Source: Maridesulfovibrio ferrireducens
Lineage (GTDB): Bacteria; Desulfobacterota; Desulfovibrionia; Desulfovibrionales; Desulfovibrionaceae
Direction: 5' to 3'
Length of the DNA stretch: 64,000 nucleotides
NCBI RefSeq assembly: GCF_016342405.1
Contig: NZ_JAEINN010000013.1
Coordinates: forward strand, 83,610 to 147,609
Shown here: positions 17,810 through 27,894 of the stretch, in pieces
Position numbering within the stretch: position 1 is the first letter of the stretch
How the letters are laid out: every line of letters begins with the position of its first letter
The notes under the pieces: model-generated
Database searches by the model: none
What the model saw: the letters and a program-made list of their open reading frames with translations, nothing else
Told to the model about the DNA's origin: nothing
Made by a program: the position numbers and the translations under genes

Positions 17810-18687
17810 ATGAATAGTACCATAGTTGAAATTGCGAATGCTGTTATACAGCCTGAGGTTCGTGGTATTGATTGGTATACTTTTATAGGGACAGGAATTG
17901 GTGCTCTTGTGGCAGCTGCTTTTGCAGCTTGGTATACGAACTATTCTTTGAACAAGAGAGATAAACGATTCTTAGCTAGGGAAGAAGAAAAAGAACTGCA
18001 AGCGACTTTAGATACAGCTAATTATTATGCTCAAAATATAGATTTGCTTCTGACCGATCTGTGTGTCTTTTATAATTCAAAGCTCAATTTAAATGCTATT
18101 TTTTAAATAAAGAAGTGATTACTCCGTGTGAAATACGACCGATTATCAAAATGTCGCAGGAGGCTCATAAGCATCTTGCTTCGATTTCAGATAAAATAAT
18201 AAAATGCTATTTTAGAATGACATTCAACTTTAATTTTTTAAATGATGGAATTGGGCATGTTAAAGTTGAAGGCGAAAAATTTAATAGCAAGCATGGAAAA
18301 TATTCATCTGAAATAGCAATAGGTGAGAATGGTAGCGGTAATGAATCTTACTCTAATTATACACAAGTAATGCTAGATACTTTTAATGGAACAGAGAGAG
18401 CTCCTGGTCTTTATAATCAAACAATGAAAACATTTCGAGATGCATTTTTTTTCTTAGCTTTGCTGCAATGGAAAGGCGAAAAAAAAGGGGTTGATTTGGA
18501 TATTAATCAGAATGGAAAATCTTATTTTCCAGATATGAATTTACAATATTTGCAAACAGAAGAATTTGAAAAGTCTTTTGCTGAGTTGAAGACTGCAACC
18601 GACTGGATAATGTTTTCGTATGAAGATTTACTTCATGCTTATGTACATAATAAAAACGATATTCTTGGATCATTGGAAAGGAATTAA
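17810..18687 (+). pseudogene. Membrane-anchored protein gene, split by a -1 frameshift in a T run
   Basis: The first part (17810-18106, 98 codons, good AGGA ribosome site) has one membrane segment (FIGTGIGALVAAAFAAWY) and ends in a run of six T at 18099-18104. The second part reads openly in the -1 frame through the same point up to 18687 with no gap, and its own only start would be a GTG without ribosome site. Joining the frames gives ...NLNAIF-LNKEVITP..., about 290 residues: a short N-terminal membrane anchor and a mainly cytoplasmic domain. This is either a real inactivating deletion, a sequence error in the T run, or recoding. I recognise no family. Position inside the restriction operon between DUF4391 and Mod suggests an added accessory or effector gene. 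Confidence 0.65.
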
Positions 18688-18688
18688 A

Positions 18689-20560
18689 ATGGATAAACTA
18701 AAAATGCATACCCCCGACCTGATAGATGATAATATTTCAAAGATTGCTCTGCAGTTCCCTAATTGCATAACTGAGTCTCGATCTAAAGATGGTAGTATAA
18801 AAAAGTCCATTGATTTTGATTTACTTCGCCAAGAGCTTTCAGATTCTATCGTTGAAGGTCCGAAAGAGCGATATCAACTTAATTGGCCGGGCAAGCGTGA
18901 AGCTTTGCTTGCCGCCAATGCTCCTATTGCCAAAACTTTGCGTCCTTGTCGTGATGAGAGTGTTAATTTTGATACCACTGAGAATTTGTTCATTGAGGGC
19001 GATAATCTTGATGCTCTCAAGCTTTTGCAGGAGAACTATCTCGGCAAGGTAAAAATGATTTATATTGATCCTCCGTATAATACTGGGAAGGATTTTATAT
19101 ACAGTGATAATTTTACAGAATCTGCTGAAGAATATTTGCTTGAATCTGAACAAAAAGATGAAGAAGGTAATCACTTAATTGCCAATACGGAAAGCAATGG
19201 GCGGTTTCATTCTGATTGGCTGAGTATGATGTATTCACGGCTTAAGCTTGCTAAGAATTTACTGAAAGAGGATGGGGCCATTTTTATTAGTATTGATGAT
19301 AATGAAGTGCATAATTTGCGTAAAATTTGTGATGAAATTTTTGGGATAACTAATTTTATAGCTGAATTCGTTTGGAAAAGGCGAGTTTCTTCTGCAATGG
19401 CTGATAATAATGTGTCATCAGATCAAGACTATGTCATTTGCTACCAAAAAGGACAGTTGGAAGGTTTTACTGGTAACGAGAAAGATTTTAAAAAATATTC
19501 AAACCCAGATAATGACCCCCGAGGTCCATGGATTTCGGACAATTTAACTGTTGGAATGACTGCATCAATGCGTCCGAATCAAGCTTACAATTTAGTAGAC
19601 CCTTCAACTGGAAGCATTTACCCATACAATCCTAATCGAGTTTGGGCTTTTATCCCAAAATCAATGGAGAAAATGATTGCAGAAGGTAGAGTCATTTTTC
19701 CAGAAGATATATCCAGAAGGCCAATGCAAAAGCGGTTTAAAAATGAACTTAAAAGTACGCACAATCCGTTTTCAACATTGATGAGTGACAAAGTTGGGCT
19801 AAACACAGAAGCGACAAGGCAGATACAGCAAGTTCTGGGAGGTAATATTTTTGACTATTCGAAACCTCTTTCATTATTAACGGTTCTTATTTCTCAAGTT
19901 TGTAATGGCGACGATCTTATTCTTGATTTTTTTGCAGGCTCTAGTGTAACTGCTCACGCTGTCATGCAACTAAACGCAGAAGACAAGGGCAACCGCAAAT
20001 TTATTATGGTCCAGCTCCCCGAAGAGTGTGACGAAAAATCTGAAGCTTTCAAAGCTGGCTACAAAACCATTGCCGAAATTTCCAAAGAACGTATTCGCCG
20101 TGCCGGAGCAAAGATAAAAGACGAAAATCCAGACGCAACTGATCTTGATATCGGCTTTCGTGTTTTGAAAGTAGACAGCAGCAATATGGCTGATGTCTAC
20201 TACTCTCCTGATGCAATGAGGCAAGATTTAATTGCAGCAATGACTGACAATATTAAAGCTGGCCGTAGCGAGGAAGACTTACTTTTTCAGGTGCTTCTTG
20301 ATTGGGGTGTTGATCTTTCTCTGCCTATTAAAAAAGAAGTTGTTGCCGGGCTTGATGTGTTTTTTGTGGATGAAAATTCTTTAGCAGCATGCTTTGCGAA
20401 TAATGGCGAAATTACCGAAGATTTTTGCAAGAAGTTGGCGGAATATAAACCTTTACGAATTGTGTTCCGTGATTCTGGCTTTAAAGGTGATAGCGTTAAG
20501 ATTAATGTGGAGCAAATTTTTAAACTTATGTCGCCCCATACTGAAGTGAAGACGATATGA
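18689..20560 (+). CDS. mod: Type III-like site-specific DNA methyltransferase (Mod)
   Basis: A 623-residue N6-adenine or N4-cytosine methyltransferase of the beta order: catalytic motif DPPY at residues 127-130 (MIYIDPPYNTGKDF) precedes the S-adenosylmethionine motif LDFFAGSS at about 412-419. The intervening 200 residues should hold the target recognition domain. The start is the ATG preceded by GGAAAGGA; an earlier in-frame ATG lies inside the upstream gene. Its stop overlaps the DUF1016 start (ATGA). With the Res gene it should modify the recognition site and protect self DNA; which site cannot be read from the sequence. Confidence 0.93.
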   Translation: MDKLKMHTPDLIDDNISKIALQFPNCITESRSKDGSIKKSIDFDLLRQELSDSIVEGPKERYQLNWPGKREALLAANAPIAKTLRPCRDESVNFDTTENLFIEGDNLDALKLLQENYLGKVKMIYIDPPYNTGKDFIYSDNFTESAEEYLLESEQKDEEGNHLIANTESNGRFHSDWLSMMYSRLKLAKNLLKEDGAIFISIDDNEVHNLRKICDEIFGITNFIAEFVWKRRVSSAMADNNVSSDQDYVICYQKGQLEGFTGNEKDFKKYSNPDNDPRGPWISDNLTVGMTASMRPNQAYNLVDPSTGSIYPYNPNRVWAFIPKSMEKMIAEGRVIFPEDISRRPMQKRFKNELKSTHNPFSTLMSDKVGLNTEATRQIQQVLGGNIFDYSKPLSLLTVLISQVCNGDDLILDFFAGSSVTAHAVMQLNAEDKGNRKFIMVQLPEECDEKSEAFKAGYKTIAEISKERIRRAGAKIKDENPDATDLDIGFRVLKVDSSNMADVYYSPDAMRQDLIAAMTDNIKAGRSEEDLLFQVLLDWGVDLSLPIKKEVVAGLDVFFVDENSLAACFANNGEITEDFCKKLAEYKPLRIVFRDSGFKGDSVKINVEQIFKLMSPHTEVKTI

Positions 20561-21774
20561 CCCTCGAAAAACACGAAAAGAATACACCGGGTAAAGCCAC
20601 AGAAAATACAGCAATTAAGAAAGTTGGATTTGATGATGTGGTTGGGCTGTTTGAGAAAACTCAATCCGCTATGCAGAGTCAGGTCGCGCGTTCCGTGGAT
20701 ATTGCGTTGGTCGTGCGCAATTGGTTGTTCGGCTGGTATATTGTGGAATTTGAAAGCGGTGGTGCAGAACGGGCTGATTTGTATGGAAAGAGATTGATTG
20801 AGTCTTTATCTGAAAGACTTGTTAAATTAGGTATTAAAGGTATGTCCCCTACCAATTTACGAAAATTCAGAGAATTTTATCAGGCCTATGCAAAGATTCA
20901 ACAGACGCTGTCTGTTACATCTCTTAGCTCTTCAGAAAAGATTCAACAGACAGAGTCTGCCAAATCTCAAACATCCCAAACACTGTCTGGGATGTTGCCT
21001 ATAGATGGGGTTGATACCTGTAATCTTTGGCAAACATTATCAGTGAGTTTCAATTTAAGCTGGTCCCACTATGTTGTGCTTTTAACTATTAAATCCAGCG
21101 ATGAACGAAAATTTTATGAAATTGAAGCAATTGAAAATAGCTGGAGTCTCCGAGAGCTGAAGCGTCAAATCAATTCTAGTTTTTATGAGCGATTAGCTTT
21201 GAGCAGAGATAAAGAAAAAGTTAGAGAGCTTTCAGAAAAAGGCCAGCTTGTAAGCTCCCCTAAAGATGTTTTAAAAAGTCCATATGTGTTGGAATTTTTG
21301 GGGCTAGAAGAAAATTTTAGTTATTCCGAACATGATTTAGAAACGGCAATTATTAATAAGATCGAGCATTTTCTCTTAGAGCTGGGTAAAGGTTTCCTTT
21401 TTGAAGCCCGGCAGAAGAGGTTTACCTTTGATGACGATCACTTCTATGTGGATTTGGTGTTCTACAATCGCCTATTGCGTTGCTATGTCGTTATTGATTT
21501 GAAACGTGAAAGATTGACTCATCAAGACTTGGGACAGATGCAAATGTACGTGAATTATTTTGATCGCCATGTGAAGCTTGCTGATGAAAAACCAACTATT
21601 GGTATTTTGCTTTGTCATAGTAAGAGCGACGGATTAGTTGAACTAACCTTACCGAAAGAATCCAATATTTATGCATCCGAGTATCAGCTTTACCTTCCTT
21701 CCAAAGAGGAATTGAAGAAACAACTGGAAGAAGCACAGCAGGACTGGGAGGCTCATCATGAAGTTGAAATTTAA
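20557..21774 (+). CDS. DUF1016/YhcG-type PD-(D/E)XK nuclease-domain protein
   Basis: A 405-residue protein with the DUF1016 N-terminal helical part and a C-terminal PD-(D/E)XK-like fold: [21 protein letters not shown] at about 292-313 carries the D...DxK pattern, followed by [10 protein letters not shown]. Such proteins are often found beside restriction genes and may act as nuclease or assembly subunits. Residues about 113-150 contain a 15-residue imperfect repeat (KIQQT twice). It overlaps Mod by four bases and Res by 17 bases, so it is an integral member of the operon rather than a chance neighbour. Confidence 0.9.
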   Translation: MTLEKHEKNTPGKATENTAIKKVGFDDVVGLFEKTQSAMQSQVARSVDIALVVRNWLFGWYIVEFESGGAERADLYGKRLIESLSERLVKLGIKGMSPTNLRKFREFYQAYAKIQQTLSVTSLSSSEKIQQTESAKSQTSQTLSGMLPIDGVDTCNLWQTLSVSFNLSWSHYVVLLTIKSSDERKFYEIEAIENSWSLRELKRQINSSFYERLALSRDKEKVRELSEKGQLVSSPKDVLKSPYVLEFLGLEENFSYSEHDLETAIINKIEHFLLELGKGFLFEARQKRFTFDDDHFYVDLVFYNRLLRCYVVIDLKRERLTHQDLGQMQMYVNYFDRHVKLADEKPTIGILLCHSKSDGLVELTLPKESNIYASEYQLYLPSKEELKKQLEEAQQDWEAHHEVEI

Positions 21775-24700
21775 AAAACAGGCTTACCAGACGCGGGCAG
21801 TAGATGCGGTTGTGAACTGCTTTAAAGGGCAACCTTGCACACAAGGATTAAATTACCGTATTGATCCAGGAAGTGCTCTTGATGTAGCTGCGATAGGATT
21901 TAAAAATGATGATCTAATTTTAAATGAGAATCAGTTCCTAGAAAATATTCAAGCTGTTCAGCGTTTACAAAATTTGCCGCAGAGTAATTCTTTAACCGAG
22001 TTTAAAACCCTAAATAAAAATGCGTTAAAATTAGATCCTGCCTATACTAAAAAAGCTCTGGCCATTTGCAAATATCATTTAGATATCGAAATGGAAACCG
22101 GAACCGGAAAGACATACTGCTATATTAAAACCATTTTTGAGATGAATAAAAGGTTCGGCTGGACCAAATTTATTATAGTGGTTCCAAGTATTGCTATCCG
22201 TGAAGGCGTGCTCAAATCTTTTGATATCACAGCAGATCACTTTCAAGAAAGCTATCACAAAAAAGCTAAGTTCTTTATTTATGATTCTAAACAATTAGAG
22301 AAGCTTGAAAGTTATTCTTCAGATGCTGGAATTAATGTTATGGTTATTAATGTGCAGGCATTTAATGCTCGCGGAAAAGATAATCGCCGCATTTATGAAG
22401 AACTCGATGATTTTCAGAGTCGCAAACCTATTGATGTAATTAAAGCCAACAAGCCCATTTTAATCCTTGATGAACCTCAAAAGATGGGAGGGGAAAAGAC
22501 TTTAGATTCACTTAAAGAGTTCGCTCCACTTTTTGTTCTCCGTTACTCCGCTACGCATAAGGCCCAGCACAATAGGATTCACCGTCTGGATGCTTTGGAT
22601 GCTTATAATCAAAAGCTTGTAAAAAAGATTTCTGTCCGAGGTATATCTGTAAAAGGACTGCCTGGAACAAATGCCTATCTTTATTTGGAGTCGATTGAAA
22701 TTTCCAAGCAAAGTCCTGTTGCCAGAATTGAAGTGGAGATAAAGCAAAACTCCGGAATTAAGCGGTCGATGCAGCGATTGGTCAAGGGAAGTAACCTCCA
22801 TGATATTTCAGGCGGACTTGAGCAGTATAAGGATTTTGTTATAGCTGACATTGATGCCATTACAGATATGGTTGAATTCACAAACGGGCATAAATTGTAT
22901 GCGGGAGAAGCGACTGGTGATGTTGATGAAGCAATGCTTCGTCGTATCCAGATAAGGGAAGCTGTCAAAGCCCATTTGGAAAAAGAGCAAGTTCTTTTCA
23001 AGCAAGGGATTAAGGTTCTAACGCTATTTTTTATCGATGAAGTCGCAAAGTACAGATTATATACTGAAGCAGGACATGAAGGAGGTGAATATGCAAAAGT
23101 TTTTGAAGAAGAGTACGCAGATGCGGTCGCTGAGTTAAAATGTGATTTGCTTATACAGGATGATTATAAACAATATCTCAAAGAAACTTTAGTTGAGAGC
23201 ACTCATAAAGGCTATTTTTCTAAAGATAAGAAAGGAAAAATGGTTGATGCTTTGAAAGCATCGAGAAGTGAAAAAACTGAAAGTACAGACATAAGCGCAT
23301 ATGATTTAATTCTTAAGGATAAAGAAAGGCTTTTGTCTTTTGCAGAGCCAACGCGATTTATTTTTTCCCATTCTGCCCTTCGTGAAGGTTGGGATAATCC
23401 TAATGTTTTTGTAATCTGTACTCTTAAGCACAGCGATAATACTATTTCTCGTCGGCAAGAAGTCGGGCGCGGGCTTCGTATTGCTGTGAATCAGTTTGGA
23501 GAAAGACAGGATTCCCCAGAAACAGTCCACCAGACCAATGTCCTGACTGTTGTGGCTAGTGAAAGTTATAAAGATTTTGTAACGGCACTACAAAAAGATA
23601 TTAGTGACTCTCTTTCGGAAAGACCGCGTGTTGCTGATGAAGAATATTTCACAGGAAAAGTATTATTGGTAGAAGGTAAAGATGTTGAAGTCACTCCTCA
23701 AATGGCCAAGCAGATATATAGATATCTTTTGAAAAATGATTATACCGATGACAATGATAATATAGCTCCAGAGTATCATGAGGCTGTAAAGACTGGAAGC
23801 GTAGCAGCCTTACCTGTTGAACTGCAGCCATTTAGCGATCAAATTTTCCAATTAATAAATAGTGTTTACAGTGATACAGGGTTGCCACAACTAGAAAATG
23901 GTCGAGCTCCTAAAACAAATTCTTTGAATGCTAATTTTGATAAAAAAGAGTTTAAAGAGCTTTGGAACAGGATTAACCGAAAAGCTGTGTATAGTGTCCA
24001 TTTTGACAGCTCTGAATTGGTGGATAAGTGCGTAAATGTTTTGAATGAAACTCTACAGGTTGCTCCTTTGCAGTATGTCATTCAGAAGGGGGAGCAGATT
24101 GCGGAAGTTAGCTCTAATAAAATTAAATCAGGTGAAAGTTTTAAAATTAGTGAAACGACAACGGAGCAAAATACGAAGTCTATTCACTCTGCTGTAAAGT
24201 ATGACTTGATTGGTAAACTCTCTGAAAATGCTCAACTGACCAGAGGAACTGTGGCAAATATTTTGGGCAAAATAAGAAAGCCAGTTTTTGATTTATTCAA
24301 AGTAAATCCTGAAAGTTTTATTGCGGAATCCACCCGACTCATCCGTGAACAGAAGGCAACCGCAGTTATTGAACGGTTAAGCTATGATACTACTTCTGAA
24401 ACTCATGATATGGATATTTTTACTCTTGGACAAAGTAACCAGGATTTCAGTAAAGCCGGAGCTCCGCTTAAACATCATATTTATGATTACGCTATAACTG
24501 ATTCTAAGATAGAGCGAGATTTTGTAAATGAGCTGGATACCAGCAAAGAAGTTGTTGTTTACGCAAAATTGCCCAATGGTTTTTCAATTCCAACCCCTGT
24601 AGGGAATTATAACCCAGACTGGGCTATTTCATTTAAGGAAGGGGCTGTAAAGCATGTCTACTTTGTGGCTGAAACGAAAGGTTCAATGTCTACTATGGAA

Positions 24701-24841
24701 TTACGGGAAATAGAGAAAACAAGAATCAAATGCGCCCGCAAGTTTTTTGAGGAAATTAACCGGACAATTACTCCTAAAAACGTAAAATATGATGTCGTGA
24801 ATAGTTACAGCAAGTTGATGGATGTAGTCGGGGTTAGGTGA
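21758..24841 (+). CDS. res: Type III-like restriction enzyme Res subunit
   Basis: A 1027-residue helicase-nuclease. Walker A is METGTGKT (about 112-119), motif II LDEPQ (about 237-241), motif III SATHK (about 264), motif [11 protein letters not shown] (about 566-574), and near the C-terminus a PD-(D/E)XK site is formed by NPDW and VAETKG (about 951 and 970). Type III Res subunits translocate or switch on ATP hydrolysis and cut distant from the site together with Mod. The start has a GGGAGG site and overlaps the DUF1016 gene. Length and motif order fit intact Res. It is the last gene before the attachment-site fragment. Confidence 0.93.
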   Translation: MKLKFKKQAYQTRAVDAVVNCFKGQPCTQGLNYRIDPGSALDVAAIGFKNDDLILNENQFLENIQAVQRLQNLPQSNSLTEFKTLNKNALKLDPAYTKKALAICKYHLDIEMETGTGKTYCYIKTIFEMNKRFGWTKFIIVVPSIAIREGVLKSFDITADHFQESYHKKAKFFIYDSKQLEKLESYSSDAGINVMVINVQAFNARGKDNRRIYEELDDFQSRKPIDVIKANKPILILDEPQKMGGEKTLDSLKEFAPLFVLRYSATHKAQHNRIHRLDALDAYNQKLVKKISVRGISVKGLPGTNAYLYLESIEISKQSPVARIEVEIKQNSGIKRSMQRLVKGSNLHDISGGLEQYKDFVIADIDAITDMVEFTNGHKLYAGEATGDVDEAMLRRIQIREAVKAHLEKEQVLFKQGIKVLTLFFIDEVAKYRLYTEAGHEGGEYAKVFEEEYADAVAELKCDLLIQDDYKQYLKETLVESTHKGYFSKDKKGKMVDALKASRSEKTESTDISAYDLILKDKERLLSFAEPTRFIFSHSALREGWDNPNVFVICTLKHSDNTISRRQEVGRGLRIAVNQFGERQDSPETVHQTNVLTVVASESYKDFVTALQKDISDSLSERPRVADEEYFTGKVLLVEGKDVEVTPQMAKQIYRYLLKNDYTDDNDNIAPEYHEAVKTGSVAALPVELQPFSDQIFQLINSVYSDTGLPQLENGRAPKTNSLNANFDKKEFKELWNRINRKAVYSVHFDSSELVDKCVNVLNETLQVAPLQYVIQKGEQIAEVSSNKIKSGESFKISETTTEQNTKSIHSAVKYDLIGKLSENAQLTRGTVANILGKIRKPVFDLFKVNPESFIAESTRLIREQKATAVIERLSYDTTSETHDMDIFTLGQSNQDFSKAGAPLKHHIYDYAITDSKIERDFVNELDTSKEVVVYAKLPNGFSIPTPVGNYNPDWAISFKEGAVKHVYFVAETKGSMSTMELREIEKTRIKCARKFFEEINRTITPKNVKYDVVNSYSKLMDVVGVR

Positions 24842-24995
24842 ATACCGGAAGCTGATATGCTTAAATCGGATGATTATTAGTATATATTTTGATATACACT
24901 GTGATCTACATTCAAGCTTAAAGAACACAAAAAATGCCCAAAACAAATAGACCGTAAAACAATATTCTTATTAAAAACAACTCCTTAAACAAGAT

Positions 24996-25048
24996 GCACT
25001 TGCTTGACATGCAAGGGGTCAGCAGTTCAAAGCTGCTCGTGCCTACCA
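24996..25048 (+). other. Attachment-site scar: 3' part of tRNA-Val(GAC)
   Basis: The sequence reads as the 3' two-thirds of a tRNA: anticodon stem CTTGC/GCAAG with loop TTGACAT (anticodon GAC, 25006-25008), five-base variable loop, T arm AGCAG-TTCAAAG-CTGCT, acceptor strand CGTGCCT, discriminator A and encoded CCA (25046-25048). The matching 5' acceptor strand (AGGCACG) and D arm are absent upstream. It is followed at once by a terminator. This is the pattern left when an element integrates into a tRNA 3' end. Confidence 0.88.
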
Positions 25049-25059
25049 TTAGGTAGAAC

Positions 25060-25094
25060 AAGGCTGGTTATCGAAAGATAGCCAGCCTTTTTAT
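25060..25094 (+). terminator. Rho-independent terminator behind the tRNA-Val fragment
   Basis: Stem AGGCTGGTTATC / GATAGCCAGCCT with GAAA tetraloop, then a T run. It probably was the native terminator of the intact tRNA-Val before integration. Confidence 0.88.
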
Positions 25095-25128
25095 TCTTTT
25101 AAAATCCAGACTAATTTAGCGGACGAAT

Positions 25129-25551
25129 CTACTCCGCATCAGGTGCAGGTAAAGGATTAGCAAGGGAATGTGCGAGCATTGCATCCATCAAATTTTCGGT
25201 ATTTGCCGCCTCGTCGTCAGACCCCATCTCTTTTAATCCTACAAAAGCCTCACGAACCATATTCAACCCTTCTTCACGGCTACCTGAGACATAAAGAAGC
25301 TGACCAAGAAGCTCACCGATAGGACAAATATAGGACAAATCTCCTAGATCCTTAACTAGAGAATAGGCCTCAATCAGCATGAGCAAAGCTTTTTCCTTAT
25401 TATCTCTGGAAATCTCTATCTGTGCCATCTCAAAAAGAGTCAGCCCGCGCCCTTTGGAATCATCATTGTTCTTACATTCCTCAAGATGCTCTTCAAGTTG
25501 TGAAAGCGCTTCTTCAATCTCATCATTTTGTGTAAAATTATTCATAGACAT
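25129..25551 (-). CDS. Small TPR-like helical protein
   Basis: A 140-residue acidic, all-helical protein with two or three tetratricopeptide-like helix pairs (EEALSQLEEHLEECKN, TLFEMAQIEISRDNKEKALLML, GQLLYVSGSREEGLNMVREAF). No signal peptide or membrane segment. TPR-like folds bind other proteins; no partner is evident from neighbours. It lies just outside the element boundary, convergent with the terminator behind the tRNA fragment. Function unknown. Confidence 0.7.
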   Translation of the reverse strand: MSMNNFTQNDEIEEALSQLEEHLEECKNNDDSKGRGLTLFEMAQIEISRDNKEKALLMLIEAYSLVKDLGDLSYICPIGELLGQLLYVSGSREEGLNMVREAFVGLKEMGSDDEAANTENLMDAMLAHSLANPLPAPDAE

Positions 25552-25849
25552 TATTTATTACATCTCCATATTTGAAATAATTTTTAATTAAAGAGTTAAT
25601 GTAGTTAAACCATACGCACTGCGGCCCATATACTGGAAAACAGCCCGTAAAATAGTTAAATAATAATCCAATGCAATTTATTCAATTATTTAGACAGTTG
25701 CAAACCATATCTCTTGCTTGGCATGCATGAGTCAACCCAAATACACATGAATCGGACATTTTTTGCAGACCATCCTTTCCTTCCCCGTTGCGAAAAAAGA
25801 CCACTTTCAATACTCTCCCTTTGAAATTGGACAGCAAAGGAAAATTAAA

Positions 25850-26335
25850 ATGATATATTACACTCAATTCAAGACTCGTTTATGGGAGATAATCCTAGTA
25901 GGTAACGAATTAGGACTTTCTAACCTGCACATGGTCACTGAGGCGGGTAAACGGAACTTCAAAATTTCGGTAAATTGGCAACGAAACGATTCCTTTTTTG
26001 AAACAATCAAGGAACAAATACTTGAATACTTTGCCGGACAACGAAAACAATTCGACATCACTTTGAATCCACAAGGTACTGATTTTCAAAAACGAGTTTG
26101 GGAACAACTTTACGCCATCCCTTTCGGAGAAATACGAACATACAAAGATATTGCCATTGCCATAGGTAATGAAAAAGCCTCCAGAGCCGTGGGAATGGCT
26201 AATTCAAAAAACCCTCTTCCACTCATTGTACCTTGCCATCGTGTAATTGGCAGCAACGGCAAATTGACAGGCTTTGCGCACGGACTGAAAGCCAAAGAAC
26301 AATTACTTAAACTTGAAAACAACACATTAAGATAA
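25850..26335 (+). CDS. ogt: Methylated-DNA--[protein]-cysteine S-methyltransferase
   Basis: A 161-residue suicide DNA-repair protein that moves the alkyl group from O6-methylguanine to its own cysteine. The active-site motif PCHRVIG is present near residues 127-133, with the helix-turn-helix stretch IPFGEIRTYKDIA before it. The start has an AAAGGA site; an earlier in-frame ATG would add an unrelated 29-residue tail. It appears complete for the Ogt type, with a degenerate N-terminal domain and no Ada regulatory part. Monocistronic by position. Confidence 0.93.
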   Translation: MIYYTQFKTRLWEIILVGNELGLSNLHMVTEAGKRNFKISVNWQRNDSFFETIKEQILEYFAGQRKQFDITLNPQGTDFQKRVWEQLYAIPFGEIRTYKDIAIAIGNEKASRAVGMANSKNPLPLIVPCHRVIGSNGKLTGFAHGLKAKEQLLKLENNTLR

Positions 26336-26469
26336 TTATATTTGATAATAATGAGTTACGCATCTTTTCTTATCAAACAACAATCAAGTTTGCTTCGTGT
26401 AAATGTGCGTATTATAAATCTTGAAATCAATAGTAGTTGTATTAATAATTACATTGAATAGTACATTAA

Positions 26470-27519
26470 AGTGTAACAAAAAAAATTAAAGGGTTTTTTG
26501 CCGGAGTAGGCGGACAGCCTGCAAATAACGGTGGATTAGCAACTGATCTAGAAGTCAGAAATCAAACCCAAAGTTATGATTATCTTGTAAAATTTGATAT
26601 AAACGGCGACGCAACCATGACTGCACAGACCGGTTCCGGAGACGGAACAGTAGCTGGTGTGGGAGCGAATACGGGACAAGGTGTCGGCGCAGTTGACGTT
26701 ACCATAACTTTTGCGGCTCTCAATGCGTCTACCGGAATTTACGGCAAGGCCCAGCCTGACAAACCAACAAATTACCATACTTACGCCGCAGGATTAGTTG
26801 GAATTACCGGGGCCTATGGATTTGGATTGCAGGACCGTGCCGGAGCTACTCTAATGAATTTCAACAGGATAGCCCAACCCAATGGATACCTTGAGATCGG
26901 TATAGACACTGAAAACCATGCAGTAATTGGAGCAAGCCCTTCACAGAAATCAGGTGTTACAGTCACAGTTAACAAGTTTGCTTCTAAAGATATGGATGCC
27001 AGCGAACTGAAGACCACTTACTCTGTTAATGACTTCACTACGTACGCAACAATTTGCTCCTTCAACGCCTCCATCAATGTCAATGGCTGGTACGGATTTT
27101 TCATGTTAAATTCCAACAGCCTGCCTACAGGATCACCTACTGCTCTACAGTTAATTAAGCTTTATGAATCCAACGGAACATCTGCGTTCTTCGGGAATTA
27201 CGCTGCAACGGGACCAATTTACTCTGACGGTGCGTGGTGGCTGACAGATCTTTCCGGCAATCATATTTTACCCAGTGATAGAATCATTACCGGAAATCAT
27301 TATTATGCACACTTTGTTGTGAAAAATAACGGTAAGTATGACGAAAACCCGGCCCTCGGTCAGATTACAGCCCCGATTGCACTGGGAACTGACACTTCTA
27401 GCTCCGGGTGTGTACTAAACTCAGAAGCTAATTTCACCTTTGAACTTGCAGGACTATTTCTCGCAGCCCTTATTCTTGCCGGTTTCCGCAAGAAAACTAC
27501 CAGTGAAAAACTAAAATAA
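26470..27519 (+). pseudogene. 5'-truncated surface-protein gene with C-terminal sorting-like tail
   Basis: Coding character begins at about 26470 just after a stop codon, with no usable start or signal peptide; the first internal ATG (26617) is in mid-domain. The protein is rich in Gly, Thr and Asn. The C-terminus has SSSGCVLNSEANF, a hydrophobic helix (AGLFLAALILAGF) and then RKK, the layout of a cell-surface sorting tail. Without a signal peptide the product could not reach the surface, so I treat it as a broken gene. The protein family is not recognised. Confidence 0.6.
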
Positions 27520-27568
27520 TTAAATTAGAATGATGGTAGTCTTATACGTATAGATCGACAGCAATTCA

Positions 27569-27600
27569 AGGCCGGTTATCGAAAGGTAGCCGGCTTTTTG
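27569..27600 (+). terminator. Terminator, near-copy of the one behind the tRNA-Val fragment
   Basis: Stem GCCGGTTATC / GGTAGCCGGC with GAAA loop and T run. Shares CGGTTATCGAAAGGTAGCCG-like core with the hairpin at 25060-25094. Confidence 0.85.
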
Positions 27601-27894
27601 TCGTGGGGAATAGGCTAATAAACTTCTACTGTATAGCAACACCAATTATTATAATCAAAACACTCTGGGCCAATTTTTTACTTCAATAATGCCATATTTA
27701 CACAATACTCACAGAATGCTATTATATAGATATTAACTGCGCTGATGTGTTACTAGTTATCATGTCATCAGTCTTACATTTCGCATAAAACATACACCAC
27801 TAATTGATGAATTGGCATATTCGCCAGCAGCCTAAAAAATAAAGAAATAAAATTTATTTCGCCTTAACCTATAATCAACAATAAGACAAAAAAT
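27601..27894. other. AT-rich intergenic region, no gene seen
   Basis: About 290 bases between the terminator and the HD-REC gene. No open frame, RNA or clear promoter boxes are seen; it should contain the promoter of the HD-REC/kinase pair. Confidence 0.5.

Larger units (their letters stand above)
11211..25048. mobile_element. Right part of a tRNA-Val-integrated mobilizable element carrying a restriction island
   Basis: The stretch holds relaxase, accessory protein, oriT and a large restriction operon, and ends at a 3' fragment of tRNA-Val(GAC) in the orientation expected for the right attachment site of an element integrated in a tRNA gene. No integrase or intact tRNA-Val is in the window, so the left end must be further left. 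The start given here is only the first clear mobility gene; the export cluster at 98-11022 may also be inside the element. No conjugation pore genes are present. Confidence 0.72.
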
